From contig CM067086.1 of the NCBI GenBank assembly GCA_034008185.1, forward strand, positions 41,186,507 to 41,250,506: DNA of 64,000 nucleotides, in the 5' to 3' direction. The stretch is from Gorsachius magnificus (lineage: Eukaryota; Chordata; Aves; Pelecaniformes; Ardeidae). The translations under genes were made by a program, and so were the position numbers. Of the stretch, positions 1-13,400 are shown piece after piece (within the stretch, counting starts at the first letter, position 1; the number at the start of each line of letters is the position of its first letter). A model generated the notes under the pieces. It was not told the DNA's origin. It searched no databases and saw only the letters and a program-made list of their open reading frames with translations.

Positions 1-3000
1 AAGCAGTAGAAAAATAAGTACAAGTTGACGTGAAGTTTGGAGGTAGTTCTGTGGCTGGCTAGGCTATAGCTGAGTGGAAATCTCGCTTCTTCCAATATTT
101 GCATTATTACAGGGAGCCCCATCTGAAAAGAAAATGAAAAAAAAAAGTGGGAAAATAGACAGGAAAGTGTTGGAGTGCTATAAAATATCAGGGAGAAGAT
201 TTATCTTTTCATTTGCTATTTTCAGTCGCTCTGTGTATTACATAATGAGGTTATCTCTGTATAACACTAGTCAACAGAGAAATAGTGACACAAGACTAAA
301 GGTGAGGAAGCAGCAGATGGTAGGGCTGATGGAGGGTTTTTCCAGGCTGTAAAAGGTGTTAGCAGAGAAGACTTCTACTGGCTTGGAGATTTGTGAAGGG
401 CGGTAGCTAATGATGATGCCAGCGGTACACTTTGTGAGGATGAAGAAGACTGTTCAGCTTCTTGCAGTCTGTATTGGGTTACATAAAGGCAGGCTAAAAG
501 AGGAAAAAAAGCGGACAAAACTTAGGATATGTTGGAAAGCATAGATCTGAGCTGTCTGAAAGTAAAGATTTTTGGGATGAAGTAGAGTTATGCACCAGTA
601 GCCAAAAATAAAGTGGAAGTTAAGAGATGAATGAAGAGGAAATAGTTGTTTCAGATCAAACCATGCAGCAAAGTGATCCTAAACTTCCTCTTGGCAGTGA
701 AGAGCTGTGCGTAATGCAGCGAGACAGAATGAGTACATAACAAGTCAGAACTGAAGGCCTGGAGATCATATAAAACTCTATGAGGAAATTATTTCTATAA
801 GGCACACCTGTAGTCTGCTTTGTGTACTTAAATTTTGAATCTGAACCTCCTCATTGTCACGTACAGCCTATTTTTATCAGTTTTCTTCCTGAGATTATGT
901 GGCATCCAACCATTCAGGTACAAAGCCAAAGGGGGCACCAATTGCTCTCAGCAAAGTGCAGTCCAGAAATTGAACACAATAAGGGACAAAACCAGCCACT
1001 TACTTAAACTACATCTCTATCCAAAATCAAAAGCATTCAGTATGCAACCATGTTTTATCTAGAAAAGCTGACAATTGTATAAAGTTCAAATTAGTCATTC
1101 AGAAACAGTGAGATAACAGTAATAAATTGGATGCTGTAATGCCTTGGTATAAACTGAACAAAAATGAAGGATTTATGATGTAAGCAATGGTAGTATATAC
1201 ACAGAGGGGAGTACAGCCTTCTAAAAAAATATGATTTCTAAGTGGACAGCACCAAAGAAAGAATCTGGATTATTTTAACAGCATTAAATTAGGGACAAAA
1301 TCTTTAAAAAAAAATGAACAAGGCAGGAGAATGTCAGGATACTAAGTGTTATTTTGAGGAAAAGAGAGAAAGACACACAATCTACTTGGAAACAGTAATT
1401 TGGGGTGACATGAAATGTCCAGTTATTAACTGCTCAAACACCTTGCCCAAATGCAGTTTAAAGGCAGGGAAACAGCGTAAATGCTGATATGTTGTGAAAA
1501 GAGCCATAGGACTCTGGTAAGAAAAGATTAGTGTCTTGCTTTGCAGTGGCAGTGTGCCTTTCCAGGGATAAGGCATCTCCAGCAGCAGTTCCTTCTTTAT
1601 GATTTAAGGACAGATTCTATTTCATCTTTCTGCAGCTAAATATGTAATCTGCATTGGAATCTGTTCAGGTTTGATCACCAGTCTTTCCTCAAGTACTTTG
1701 TACATTCATAGTCTTTTAGGAAGATGATCCTCTTGTAATAGAAGGGTAAACTCTTATACCTGATGTTAATTTATTTAGAACTTCAGAAATCTGATTGTGC
1801 ATTGTATACTAGTGTAAGTGATTCAGAATAATGATAAGCTGAACAGAGGCAGAAAAACCTCTCCCATAGAAATTTTAATGTTGTGGGCCTCTGTTCACTG
1901 TTGGATGCTCTTTTGCACTTTAAACGTGTAAATGCCACTGAATGCTATGATATGGCTCGGGTTTTACACCGGTTTAAATTGTAACAGGGGTTAGCCTGAT
2001 ACAGTGCACGTTTCACAAAAGGGCTAGGAACAAAGGCTAGATCAGAATCTGAAAAGGTTAAAGGAGTTGCACAGACAGCCCTGTTACAAGGGACATCTCA
2101 GGTCCATTAGCTGGAACACTGTAGCAAGACGATTTCCTGGGTTCACGAGACTGGAAAGGTGCTAATTTACATACTCCAATTTGTCCCAGTCACATCGAGT
2201 TCGTCGCATTGACTCCATAAGGGCAGGGCTTTCAATCTGGAGTTGTGGCAAAGGTACAGCATCCTGGCAGTTGCTGCCCAAGGGGTTATATGCTAAAAGG
2301 AGACTGGGGGAGGGGTGGGAAACGGCAAATTGTTTTGCAGTCAGAACTTGAAGCAGTACACGTAAACCTGCGTTTTATACGGCTACTATATATAAAAGTG
2401 TGCAGTTTCATTTAATAAAGAAATATTTGATCTGACCAGGACACAGCATACTGTAGTGTGTCATTTAATTCCTGAGAAAGTATTTGAAGAAAATGACATA
2501 TCTCAGCACTGTTGACCGTTTTGTTGTCACCTGCTGAGTGTTGTCATTTCCATAGCCAGTGGGCTGTATTGAATCAAACAGAGGGAATAGGTCATTAAAA
2601 GAAATGGAGGACTTTCTGTAGCCTGTAGATGCTGAAGGAGGAATTTTTCTTCAGATACATCAACAAAACTCTACTTAATGGAGTCTGCGTTCAGCTATGA
2701 TTTGGGGTTTAGCCCTATTTTGCTCTGAAGTAAGGTGGCTTGAAAAGTATAGACAGCATAAACTAATGTGTGGGTTCACCAGAAAGATTTATACCTTCCA
2801 TGGTGTTTGTAAAGATGTAGGTGAGGACGATAAGTGTCCTGGTTTCAGAATGCCTTGTTTCTTTTTTTTCAATCACAGCATTCATCAAGAAAGGAAAAGG
2901 GTGTTGATTTTATATAAATAAATAAAATTGGGGAAAAGTACATTTCATGGGCATGCTGTGCAAGTTAACAGTGATATTTTTCTTCACTTTCTTGCAAGCA

Positions 3001-4320
3001 TTGATGACAGTTTCAAAGATGACTATATTCCTCATTTCAGGTCTTATGAAAACAAAAAGCACTAGAAGTAGGCTTTAAACATCCTTTGTGCTCCTCTGCA
3101 GTAGAAGTGAAGGGCAGCTCTATGTGCCCTCTTTTTCCATGGGAGTTGGCAAAGGGTAACGTTGGAGTCTGCATACAGAGAACCCTTAAATGGGGCATGG
3201 ACAGCTGAAATTTGTGTGAAGGCTATTGTGTATGGCTACTTTTAACTCCGAGTTATTTCATGATATCAGCTATCTGCTAGTCACTTTTTCTTTTGTAACT
3301 GTGAGGTCTAAATAAATATAAAAATTAAATGTTGACATGGAAGCTGTGTGATCAACCTGCCCCACTGCTGTAGAAGCTGGAGCCCCAGATGCAGTTCTGT
3401 ATCCCCTGGATTTTACTTAGAAAGTGCAAGCACCTTTACACACACTTTAAATCACATAACATTTAAGGCAATACAAATATTCTTGAAATAAATGAGCAGG
3501 CTTGTAGAGCATACTCTCTGTGCTGAAGTACATTATCTCAAAAGTTGATTAAAAGTCATTGTTTCCATTAGTTGCTGCTAAAATGTCACTGTATTAGAAT
3601 TTCTACCTGTACAGAAAATAAAAAAGGGAGTATGGAAACAAATGATAGCATTTCCAGAAGTGAGGTAATTGTGTGTAATTACATAGTATCACATTTTCTT
3701 TGGGGGGCATTTAATAAGTTCATGTAAGATGCAAATCAATGCTGAATTCTCTTCATTAGTTATGCACAGCATTTAGCCAATGAATTATTTTCTTCTTTCC
3801 CATTTTTTCCATTTTAAGGAGAATACTATTTAGATGTACCATTTTACATTACTGTAAGACTATGCCTCTTCGATAGTGTCTGACTGAATTCAGGTTTGAT
3901 TTAATGAATTGAAATCCTTTGCTATATATTATAGATAGCAATTTAAAGTGTGTATCATATGGCTTGCTTTGCATTTAGTATTTGTTATTCTGTTCTTCCC
4001 TTCAACTGTATCTTCAGCTCAGCATAAAGGATTTCATCTTTATGAATTCATTGATGGTTTTTCTAGCACAGAGGTGGTGGATTATCTGCCTTTAATACAC
4101 ACTTTAAGGAGAAAAAAAAAAAATCTGTGATGGGTGTGTGTCTGTGCCTAGTGTTCAGAACTCCTCCTTGCATTTCAAGAGAGGCCTACAGCAGGGAGCA
4201 GGAGTTGCGTCTCCCAGTTGGCATTATGGAGGACACCTTCCTTGCTATAGCAGCTGTCTCCTAGCCCATTGATAAAACCACTTTGTTGTTTCCTTTCAAA
4301 AAAATAACATTAGGTGAAAG

Positions 4321-4363
4321 TCTTTCTTTTTTTCTTTTTTTTTTTTTTTTTTCCCCTTCTCTT
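4321..4363 (+). repeat. Polypyrimidine tract with an 18-base T run
   Basis: All 43 bases are C or T, including T4335-T4352. On the opposite strand it is all purine, so intramolecular triplex formation is conceivable, though the tract is not a clear mirror repeat. It is probably slippage-derived simple sequence. Run length may be unreliable in the assembly. Confidence 0.85.
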
Positions 4364-4846
4364 ACTGTATGTAGTTTAGGAAGTGGGAAGAAGGAGGCAC
4401 TAACAGTGTGGGGCTGGTCAGCTTTCTTCAGGCTATCAGCAAATGCTTCATAGTCCTCCAGTATGAAAAGCAGTATTAGTTTTATTGAAAATGAATGAAA
4501 CAAAACCAGAGTTTGAGTGGAGGACTAATGTGTAACAGACCGGTAGAGACTCTTGGATTTTGTCTGTACGCTCTCAAAGATGATCACTTTACAGGTGAGA
4601 TTTAAATTGAAAGACTGTACACAGTGTTTCAGTATTCAAAGCAATCAAAATTTTACACAAAAAAAATGCATTTTTATTGTGTTTTACAGTTTCCAGGTTT
4701 ATTTATATGAAATATTCTGTCAGCAGACAGTTCTGGAAATAAAAAGCCCTCTGCTAACTCTGAGAATGAAAAGTTTGGGACTTATTAATAATCTGATTGA
4801 AAGACTGCCCTGCTAAGCTTGGTGCATCTCTTTTGGGGTTTGGGCA

Positions 4847-4895
4847 TTTGTTTTGTTTTGTTTTTGTTGTTGTTGGTTTGGTTTGGTTTGTTTTA
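4847..4895 (+). repeat. T/G-rich simple repeat (TTTTG, TTG, GGTTT units)
   Basis: The tract passes from TTTTG units through TTG units to GGTTT units with only T and G. Mixed T/G tracts of this kind are frequent in bird introns and intergenic DNA and may begin as degenerate poly-T or oligo-T stretches. No retroelement body is recognisable beside it. Confidence 0.85.
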
Positions 4896-6091
4896 ATTTT
4901 TACATTTAGATGTTGGAAACAGTAATGATCAAGGCAGAGTTTTTCATCCTTTACAAATTATGTAGTCAAGCAAAATCAAAGACAGAATATGATCCTCTCT
5001 TTGAAGAAAAAGGCCTAGATATTATTCTAAACATAAATAATAGTTATCAAAATGTAGGAAGCTGAATTTTCAAGGATACAATGTTGTACTGATCTATCAA
5101 AAAAACCCAACAACTTGGTTTTGTTTATTAAAAACCCAAGCTTATAGCCCTGAAAATGAAAGTAATTTTCCATGTGTTTATGTGTCTAATTTCTTGCAAG
5201 TAACCATTTTTATGTGTTGCAGTTGGCACACAAAAATAGGTATTGTCAGTTGAACACCTTGTTGTAGGCTCCTAAAGCTATGCCTCTGAAAGATCAAACC
5301 TGTACATCAGCTCGCCAGCAGAAGGTACTACACCTTCCTGTGGAAAGGCCCGCTCTTGTCTCTGGCATTGGCATTGAGGGCATTGTAGGGATTCTTATTT
5401 GTGTCTACTTAGCCCTCCTTCCCACCCCACCCCCCATTTGTATTTTAGGATGCAGTAGTCCACATTAGGTTGGGTACATGCTGTGGGAGAGAAAGGTGGT
5501 TGCTTCATGTCTAGGCCTTCACATTTAGGCTACTGACTTTTTACTGCCCTCCACATTTCCAGTGTTTGCCAATGGCTAATTAGCAGCCTTTGGCATTCGT
5601 TCTACAGAAGTTTCCTCAACTCCCAAACAGATTATTCCTGATGAGGGTATGAATTATCCACACATAGGAGGCTTGGCAGGAAGTGACTGTAGCTGCTATG
5701 GCTGAATTTAGGAGCATGTGTATCCTTAAGCCCTGCTCTAGAATGACATTCAGTGACCTCCCTCACGGAGAGGCTGTGATTTTGGGAGACTCCCAAAGTA
5801 AATGGAAAGTGGCCTTTCCCATTTCTGATCTGAGCAAATGGTTAACATTTCTTAGTTTAAGGGTATTACCAAGCTTTGTTCCCAAGTATTAAGGTATTGT
5901 TGCATTCTCAAGTCAAAGGGAAAAAACTCATCCTTTTTCAAAGCAACCAAGGAATAACAGTTGCAACAGCAGAGCACAGTGTTTCAGTTAAAGAACATTT
6001 TATTTTCTTTAGTGTTAAGAATCTGCCTGTCAAGGGTGACACATGCAAATTTCTAAGTAACTGTCAACGATATATCGGCAAATTTTTACAT

Positions 6092-6094
<3 letters not shown>

Positions 6095-6122
<28 letters not shown>
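6095..6122 (+). repeat. 28-base T run, longest homopolymer in the window
   Basis: Uninterrupted T. It could be the complement of a retroposed poly(A) tail inserted on the minus strand, but I see no recognisable SINE, LINE end or processed transcript next to it and no clear target-site duplication. Length is likely polymorphic or assembly-sensitive. Confidence 0.9.
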
Positions 6123-6125
<3 letters not shown>

Positions 6126-8114
6126 ATATAGAGCATTTTAATGTGTTGTGTTTTCCTCTTTATAAAAATGTCTTTGTGGTGTCGTCCAAATCTTACAGTT
6201 GCGATTCCTGGCAGTATATCTAGCAGTAAAAAATTGTTTAGGATTAAAAAGTAATGGATGGTATCAGCAGAGCTCCCCAGCTGCTAGACAGGGAATGAAC
6301 ATTTATACATTTTACAGATTTGCTGCACCTGCAAGATTTCATCATTTGTGCCTAAACCACCAGGAACAGTAGAAATACTAGAATCACCTGTGTAGTTGCA
6401 TATGAAAGTATTAAGGGATGCATACTATGCTCAGACAGTACTCCTTAATAGAGTGGAACCACTCCCTAATCCAAGAAATACGACTGCAGGGCAGCATCAG
6501 GCTGACCTGCAGCAGACAGACCATCAGGTTTATCAGCAAAGCCAGCAGTAGAGCCAGAACAGCAAAGCTGACATCCAGATGCCGGTGATACAGGCATCCT
6601 ACCCAGACTTGGGCATATGGGTCCTGCATCTGTCAGTGTTACACCAGCAGTTGGCTCCCAACCTTGAGCAGATTCTATATTCCCAATGAGTTAGCGATCC
6701 CAGCCAGTACAGTCGCTGAATGGATAAGCCAAGTCTTCTGAAGCAGTGCTGTTATGTTTGAAAGGCCAATTTAGGTCGAAAGATGTCCCGTGAGATTGTA
6801 TGAGGGCTCTTCCCATTCATTAAAAGATTGTGATGCATAAGGTTTTTCCTGCTTATGCAGGCATATAAAAAGCAGTGACATGGGAAAGGACAACATTTTT
6901 TAAATGACCAGAGAAAAAGAATCCATCTGGAAGGACTGGAACTTACAAGTGGGTTTTTTTCTCATGTGGAAAAGAAACTTCATTAATATTTACTTGTTCA
7001 TTTTCCTGGGAGAATCGGTATGGTTTCCTAAGTCAGCCTTGAACTCTAGAAACCCTGAAATAACTTCTCTTTAGTAAAGAAGTTCCCTTCCTATACTGTG
7101 CCAGTTTCAAAACCCTGTGAAGGCCAAATCCATTCGTGCCACACAGAGCAATCTCAGAGAGTGAGAAAATCCTGCGACAGATGCGAGGGTTTCTGCCTCC
7201 CCTCTCTCCCAATATTTTCTCTTTCAGCAAGTACTTTATCCAATACTAATTTCACTTGTATGGGAAGTGCTAAGGCTAACGGGAGGGCTGTCTTTCAAAG
7301 TGTTTGAAATTGAAGTGCTCATTCAAGAATGAACACTCAACACCAAATAGCATCAAGGACACTCTAGGACTGAGAAACTCAGCACGTTGGCCTCCTTTAC
7401 GGGACGAAGGTGTAAAAGAACTTGGAAAGGAAGCTTAAACCATCTTCTTTAATTGCCTGTAATCTCTTTCAGAGATAGCTGTATACATTGGTGGAGCATT
7501 TACTTCTTGCCAGACTTAGATCCTTAAACTAAATTCACTGTAAGCATTAAGTGGTCAAAATGCCAGAGCTGAATTTACCCTTGAATAGACCAGATAGATA
7601 TTTTTTCAGAGAGAGAGAGGAGTGGACTGTGAAGATGAACGCACGCTACTTTTATCAGCTATCCCCCACAGCTTTGCTTGTATGTTTTTATTTTTAAAAC
7701 TTCTGGTCAACTCTAATATAGAATTCATATGGTATATAGGGATTATTGGGAGCTGAATTTATAAGTCTGGAGGGCTGTAGAAGTCTCCTCTGCTCTAAAA
7801 GACAGCAGTACTGGAAGAATTACCTACAGTGCAACAGGTACTCCATAGCTCTTTAAATAAATAATGGCAATCCTTTAAAATAAGTAGCCAATAATTATTA
7901 AATCATTTAGCTAGTACTATAAAAATGTTAGTCATTTGAAACTAATATAGCTTAACATGCCTCTACCTTGGGGAATTTCATTGTATTTTAGCAATTACAT
8001 ACTACTTTTTTTTTTTTAAAGTATTGTTAATAGCAACAATAATACTTCTCTTAAAGATGAGATTTTATGAAGTGTGGTTTTGATTTTAACCAGTGCTTAT
8101 ATTGATTGGCAGAA

Positions 8115-8137
8115 GGGGGTGGGGTGGGGGGGTTGGG
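8115..8137 (+). repeat. G-rich tract with G-quadruplex potential
   Basis: Four G runs of 5, 4, 7 and 3 bases are separated by loops of 1, 1 and 2 T, which fits the standard four-run quadruplex pattern with short loops. No promoter, exon or CpG island is visible nearby, so it is most simply G-rich simple sequence in AT-rich DNA. Confidence 0.75.
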
Positions 8138-10344
8138 TTTTGTTTAAAAAGGGAAATGTTTCAAAATAAAAAAACGGGGAGTGCAAGAGGAAGAGAAGGT
8201 ACAATGCCCATCTTTTACTATTTTAGCCCACTGAGACACAAGTAAGTTATGTCTTTCTAAACCTCTCTTGAGATAAAAAAGGACATAAAATTAAAAATAG
8301 AAACAAACATGTCCTTTGCTCAGTTTTCTTTTTCTGTAAAATAACAGAGTTCCTTTGTATTTCACTTAGTTTGTCATTAATATATCTAGTACTTTGAATA
8401 TTAGTTATTTGATTGTCCTGCTGTGATTTGTGACATACAATTTTAGAGATGGCGCAGGTGTCTGTCACCGTAATCTTATTTCTTACAAAGCATTTTATGC
8501 ATTACATAAGGAATAAGCACTTCACATTGGAAAAAAGGAAAACAAAACCTCAGAGGTAATTCCCCAGAAAATCTCTTCTTGGAAAGTATTGAAACCTTTA
8601 AAAAATGTTGTGCATTATTATGTTGCTGGTTGTGCTGTTTCGTAAACTGTATTCATTCCTGATCTGTCTTACTACAAGCAAATTGTATCTTTTCTGGCAG
8701 AAACACTTCCTTTAAACCGAACCCCCATATGGTGTCTGGGGCATGCAGAAGGCTAACTTTAGGAATAGAAGGCATTTCACAGCTATGAAATAAAGTTTTT
8801 GTTGTGAATTACCCACTAGAGTAAGTTTTTGTTCTTTTGTGACTATAGCAGAAGCATCGAAATTAACCCTAATTGTCTAGAACCAGATTTTGTGAGTGGC
8901 CCCCACATGTTAGCACGTCAAAAAAAGCTCAAACTAACATGAATTTTATGAGAATAATTTAAGGGGAGGGAGAATATTTTTTTCTGATTAATGTAGCAGC
9001 CAATGTATTGACATATTACTATTGTCATTAAAATTTTAAGGGATATTGGGTAATGATTATTCAAGTACTCTCTTCTTCATTTTAACTGGTGTATTCTATA
9101 GGCACCCCAAGGAAAGGCAGACCCTGAATGCCTGTGTGTTTCACTCTGTCCTGTCAGGCTGAAGGTTCAGCTGTGAATCTTCTTGGTTGTCACTGTTCAA
9201 AACAGGAATATCAACAGAAAAGCAGTAGTGAACAGCAATGCAGACTGTATTAATAGTAGATTAAAAAAACAACTGGCAGGAATACAGAAATTTCTGTTTG
9301 GCCATCCTGTCCACAGGAAAAAAGATACAGCTGTGGAATTCAGCAGGCATTGAAGATGGCTACATAAAGATCCAAGCATTCCTTTATGACTAAAATTGTA
9401 GGTTTGTGATCCATTTGTGTGACCTCCTCAGCACCATTCACACTACAAAAGATCCTTAAGCGGAATAATAAGTAAGCCATGTGGCAATGTTCCAATTTTG
9501 CTCTCCTTTTCCCTAAATACTGTGTATTTTGAAATATTGCTGTAGAGCTAAACCTTTAGGTCACATGTGATAAATTTCTAGCCAATCATCTGAAGTCAAA
9601 TTCCTCCATGAACTTTATGCTGCAGGAGCCACAGTATGTAGTTAATGGTATTTTAAAAATTCAGTCCAAATAAAAGATGAGAACACCTAGCACAGTAAAT
9701 TAATGTAGTGTGGAAAACACTGAATACACAGATTTTCTACAAATAACTGCTGTTTTCACAATACAATAAAAAGACCAAAATCTTGTAGCGAACAGAGCAG
9801 CAGAAAACAGAGTAACTGAGAAACAAGCCCAGATGCATTTCTCTTTGAAATAATAAAAAACCCCCATAATTACAAAAGCCACAATGACAATTTAATAGAT
9901 TTTATTTCAGTTGTTCACATGAATATAACTGCATTTTTACTCTGAAAGCAAGAGCAGCTTTTCAGTTGCATAAGAGGGCAGAAAGGAGGAAATTCAGAGC
10001 ATATTTTGAGACCTTTTCAGGATATGGAACTGACTGAATGTACAAAAATGCATTTCAGCATTTAGTTTAAATTCCAGAAGTGCTACATTCTTTTCAAAGT
10101 GCAAAAGTTCTCAAGTATAAAAAATTGGAACCCCTCAACCCAAACCTTGTGTCTTACAAGCTTTATTTTGTTAGAAATGTATGAGCTGGCGGAGGCTCTA
10201 AGGCATTGTGCTGCTGAAATTTATGGTGGCATCTAAGTGGAAGTTGACTTCTCTAACTTCTAATGCTTTGTTAAGAAGCAAGAAATGTTGGTCCACTGTG
10301 TGGACCTCACAAATGCAAGTAATTCAGCTCTTTTTAAAAACTCC

Positions 10345-10410
10345 TTCATCCACTGACTCCGGTGGATACTCCTGACTTATACCACTGTTAATGAACCAGA
10401 GCTGAAAACT
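10345..10410. mobile_element. Fragment of an old amniote dispersed repeat (MITE-like)
   Basis: The stretch contains a 'cactgactccggtgga' block followed by 'ctcctgacttataccac', which resembles a short dispersed motif I know from bird, turtle and crocodilian genomes in which a CATTGACTTCAATGG-type palindrome is followed by a TTACACCAG block. Divergence is high. The family name is uncertain; a non-autonomous DNA transposon is my inference from the palindrome. Confidence 0.5.
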
Positions 10411-13400
10411 TTGCACTCCTGAGAGCCCGTACTGTCTGCCTGGCTGATCAGTTATGATAAATTTGTTGGGAATTGTGTTCTGTGCTTCAGGTCAACACTA
10501 TGCTTAAGTTTATGCCTAACTTAAAAGGGGCTTAAATGATTATCTTAATAGGTGCATGTAAGCAGAAACAAAAAATGATTAAAGGAATAGCATCCAGGAC
10601 TGAATGCCATGAGCTGTTGAGAGAGGATGACTGAATATATTCTGATATTGCAAAGGCTTTTGCAGAGGAGCGTAACAGCTTTTATTATAGGTAGAAAGAT
10701 TTCCTCCTTCAAATGAGGTACCTCTTTTAAGAACAAGATTATTAATAGTTCCCTTTTAATATAGCAAAATCATTCATTAACATTTGTTTATTTCAAGATA
10801 AGTCCCTTGTTTTATTTTGTGCAAGCATATATTACCCTGATTTCTGCTTTCAGGCAGAGTTATCTGCTGTTCAACTCTTATTCTTCCTTCGCAGTTTTTG
10901 TTGATGTTGTATTTTCACTTCTGATCATGTGACAATCTTATCTTATGCAACCGTTGAGCAATTTGAGATAGGACGTTTTCTAATTTACACCAGCTAAACA
11001 CTTCTAGACTGATTTAACTTGAAAAATACCTGCCTGTTGTCATCACCCGGTATTTTTTTTTTGTTATTGATAAAGAAGCAATATCAGTACTTAATGAGGT
11101 TGTCACACAGCTTTCTGATACCATTCTCCTCATATTGCTTTCTTCAGATAGCTCTGCAAATCTAGAAAATATCTTAAGCAAAGAAAATTTCTTTGACAGT
11201 GGAATTATTTTGGGGTGTTTGGGTTTTATTCTTATTGATTTAATGTTTTTTCCTGCCTTCTGTGATTTGAATCCTGGAATATTTCAACCTGGGGCACTGG
11301 AATAACGGTGCTATTGAAAAAGATGCTTTAAATGTTTAAGTTCACTTACCATCCTTTACAAAGAACTTTAGCTGGTCACATGTTTCTTAGGTCGCCAACC
11401 TATAAAAAGCCTGAAATACATTCTTAAGTCAGTAATCACTTGCTTTGAAGTCCTTTCCTGGAACGTAGTCTTACCTTTTAGAAGATACATATGAAAAGAA
11501 TGGAATCCAAAGTGTCCTGTAATGTTGAATTTCCCCAGGAAATCATTCATCTGCTGAAAATATCATGACTGCTATTATCAAGGGGAGAAGGAATATAATG
11601 TACTCATTGAGAACAATTGTGTCTATATTGCCTAGACTGTCAGGTCAAGATCTCTTGTAAGAACTTTACATTAATACTTGTTTTCTTCCCATGGCGCTTC
11701 AGGGTTAAGTTCTGGGACCAAATGCCGCTACCCTTCTTCAGAATCTTCTCGTAATCAAAAGTGGCTTGTGACCTATTAAAAACTTTCTAAACATAATTTC
11801 TAAAATTTCTAAATTTCATAAAAACATTTGCAGCTTCCTCTCTGAGAAAGCCACCTAGCTGAGACTCCCTATTTCTGCTGAAACTATGAAACTTCTATAG
11901 TTCCATGGGTTTGTTGCCATGGCATTCTCCTTTGCATTACTGCCTGCAACCAAACTATGATGCACTGATGGATTATTTTAATTCAGACTGTCCATGGTGT
12001 AAATGATTGCTTTAGTAAAGGAAGGAATATTATTAAACACAACTTAATACTTTAGAGAGCCATTCTTCACAAAACATTTTAAAATATTTTTAATATATTT
12101 TAGGATTTTTAAAAACAGTATGTTTTCCTAGAGGAAAGGAGATGTCTTTCTAACAACCCCAAGTTATTTATCCATAGGACTTAAAATATTGTAAAAATAT
12201 ATCATGATACAGTGAATATAAACTTTAAGCCTCTTTTACATTGTTAGTAGTAAAAAAAGTAATTCCTATGGGTAAGAAAAGGTAAATCTCAATAAATTGA
12301 AGTATTAAACCTGCAGAATAAAACAAATAAAAAGATTGGCAAAAGCTTCCTGGTGAAATGCATAGACCAAAGTTGTTCATATTTGGGAAGAGAACCACTA
12401 CTTGGTTTATAACAAACAGTTACCAAGTTACTGTGTGTACAGTTTTAGCAGTGATTGCTAAGGGTGTCTTGTATAGGAACACCTGTAGTTAGAATAATTT
12501 CAGTGCAGTTACTGGTTGTATCGGCCTTCTCTAGAAACTTAGATATTTCCATGACCCAGAATCATTTATGTAAATCTGAATTACATGCATCTGTCTCCCA
12601 TTGAAATATACAGCTACAGTCAAGTTATCCAGATCTGAACTGAGGGTTAATTAACCTGTTCATTCAAACTAAAGAAAAAAATTTGTAATGTAGAGCTGTA
12701 TTATTTATTTAGGCTGGCAGTGCCTTGACTCCCATCAGATCTAGACTGACTTCTATTGACATAAATACATTATATTCTATCACACATCTACCTGTGGTGA
12801 ATTTAGGCTATCACAGTCACCTTTGCGAGCTGATGAGAACAAATACTGACCAGGCATTCCTGAGGCTCAAAAGCTGATCCTGTGGGACTTGAACCAGGTT
12901 CTAGGAGCTGTAAGCCATTACTGCAATCTTAATGTTTCTGTTGTCTGGTTACCAGCGTGAGAAAGCAAGCCATACCGCATTACCTACTGAGAAGAAATTC
13001 TGAGTTGGATTTTAGAAACAGTTCCACAATATGTAGTAAAAATGTGATGCCTTGGATTCATTACCAGTCATGTGTTCAAGGGAGAAAATTGCAGTAGAAA
13101 GATACAATCTGCAATGTCTGTTTAGTTTTCATGACTAAGCTTGGTGAGAATCAGTTGTACTCTTCGAGGATAAGTAAAATCAGTATGTGGGGGAGAGGGG
13201 GCTGAACAGAAAGTGAAGATTTTTCCACTAAATTTTTAGGCTAGGAGGTAGGTTACATGGGACTAATTAGACATCAAATTTTTTTTCTATTAACCAAGAT
13301 CAAATATAATGATAGTCCTTATCTCTCTGGATCACGAGATTTTTTCCATTTTTCCTTTTACAACTTTGCTTTTTGGAATCCCATTGAGATCAGTCCAGTG

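Larger units (their letters stand above)
1..8000. other. Non-coding stretch, low-complexity tracts only
   Basis: I see no gene here. Open frames are short; the longest, 115 codons at 5876-6223 plus, runs through a 28-base T run that reads as a string of phenylalanines, so it is not a credible protein. The stretch contains a 43-nt polypyrimidine tract near 4.3 kb, a T/G-rich simple repeat near 4.85 kb and the long T run near 6.1 kb, each listed separately. A glutamine-rich frame near 6.4-6.5 kb was examined and rejected. I recognise no repeat family in this part. Confidence 0.75.

Noticed and set aside
5876..6223. 115-codon plus-strand frame.
   Set aside because: Its length depends on the 28-base T run, read as phenylalanines; the rest has no protein character.
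6400..6620. Glutamine-rich plus-strand frame (…NTTAGQHQADLQQTDHQVYQ…), at first suggesting a processed pseudogene of an RNA-binding protein.
   Set aside because: It is interrupted by a TAG, has no ATG context or poly(A) remnant, and comparison with FUBP, PCBP and hnRNP K-type C-termini gave only isolated residue matches in inconsistent order.
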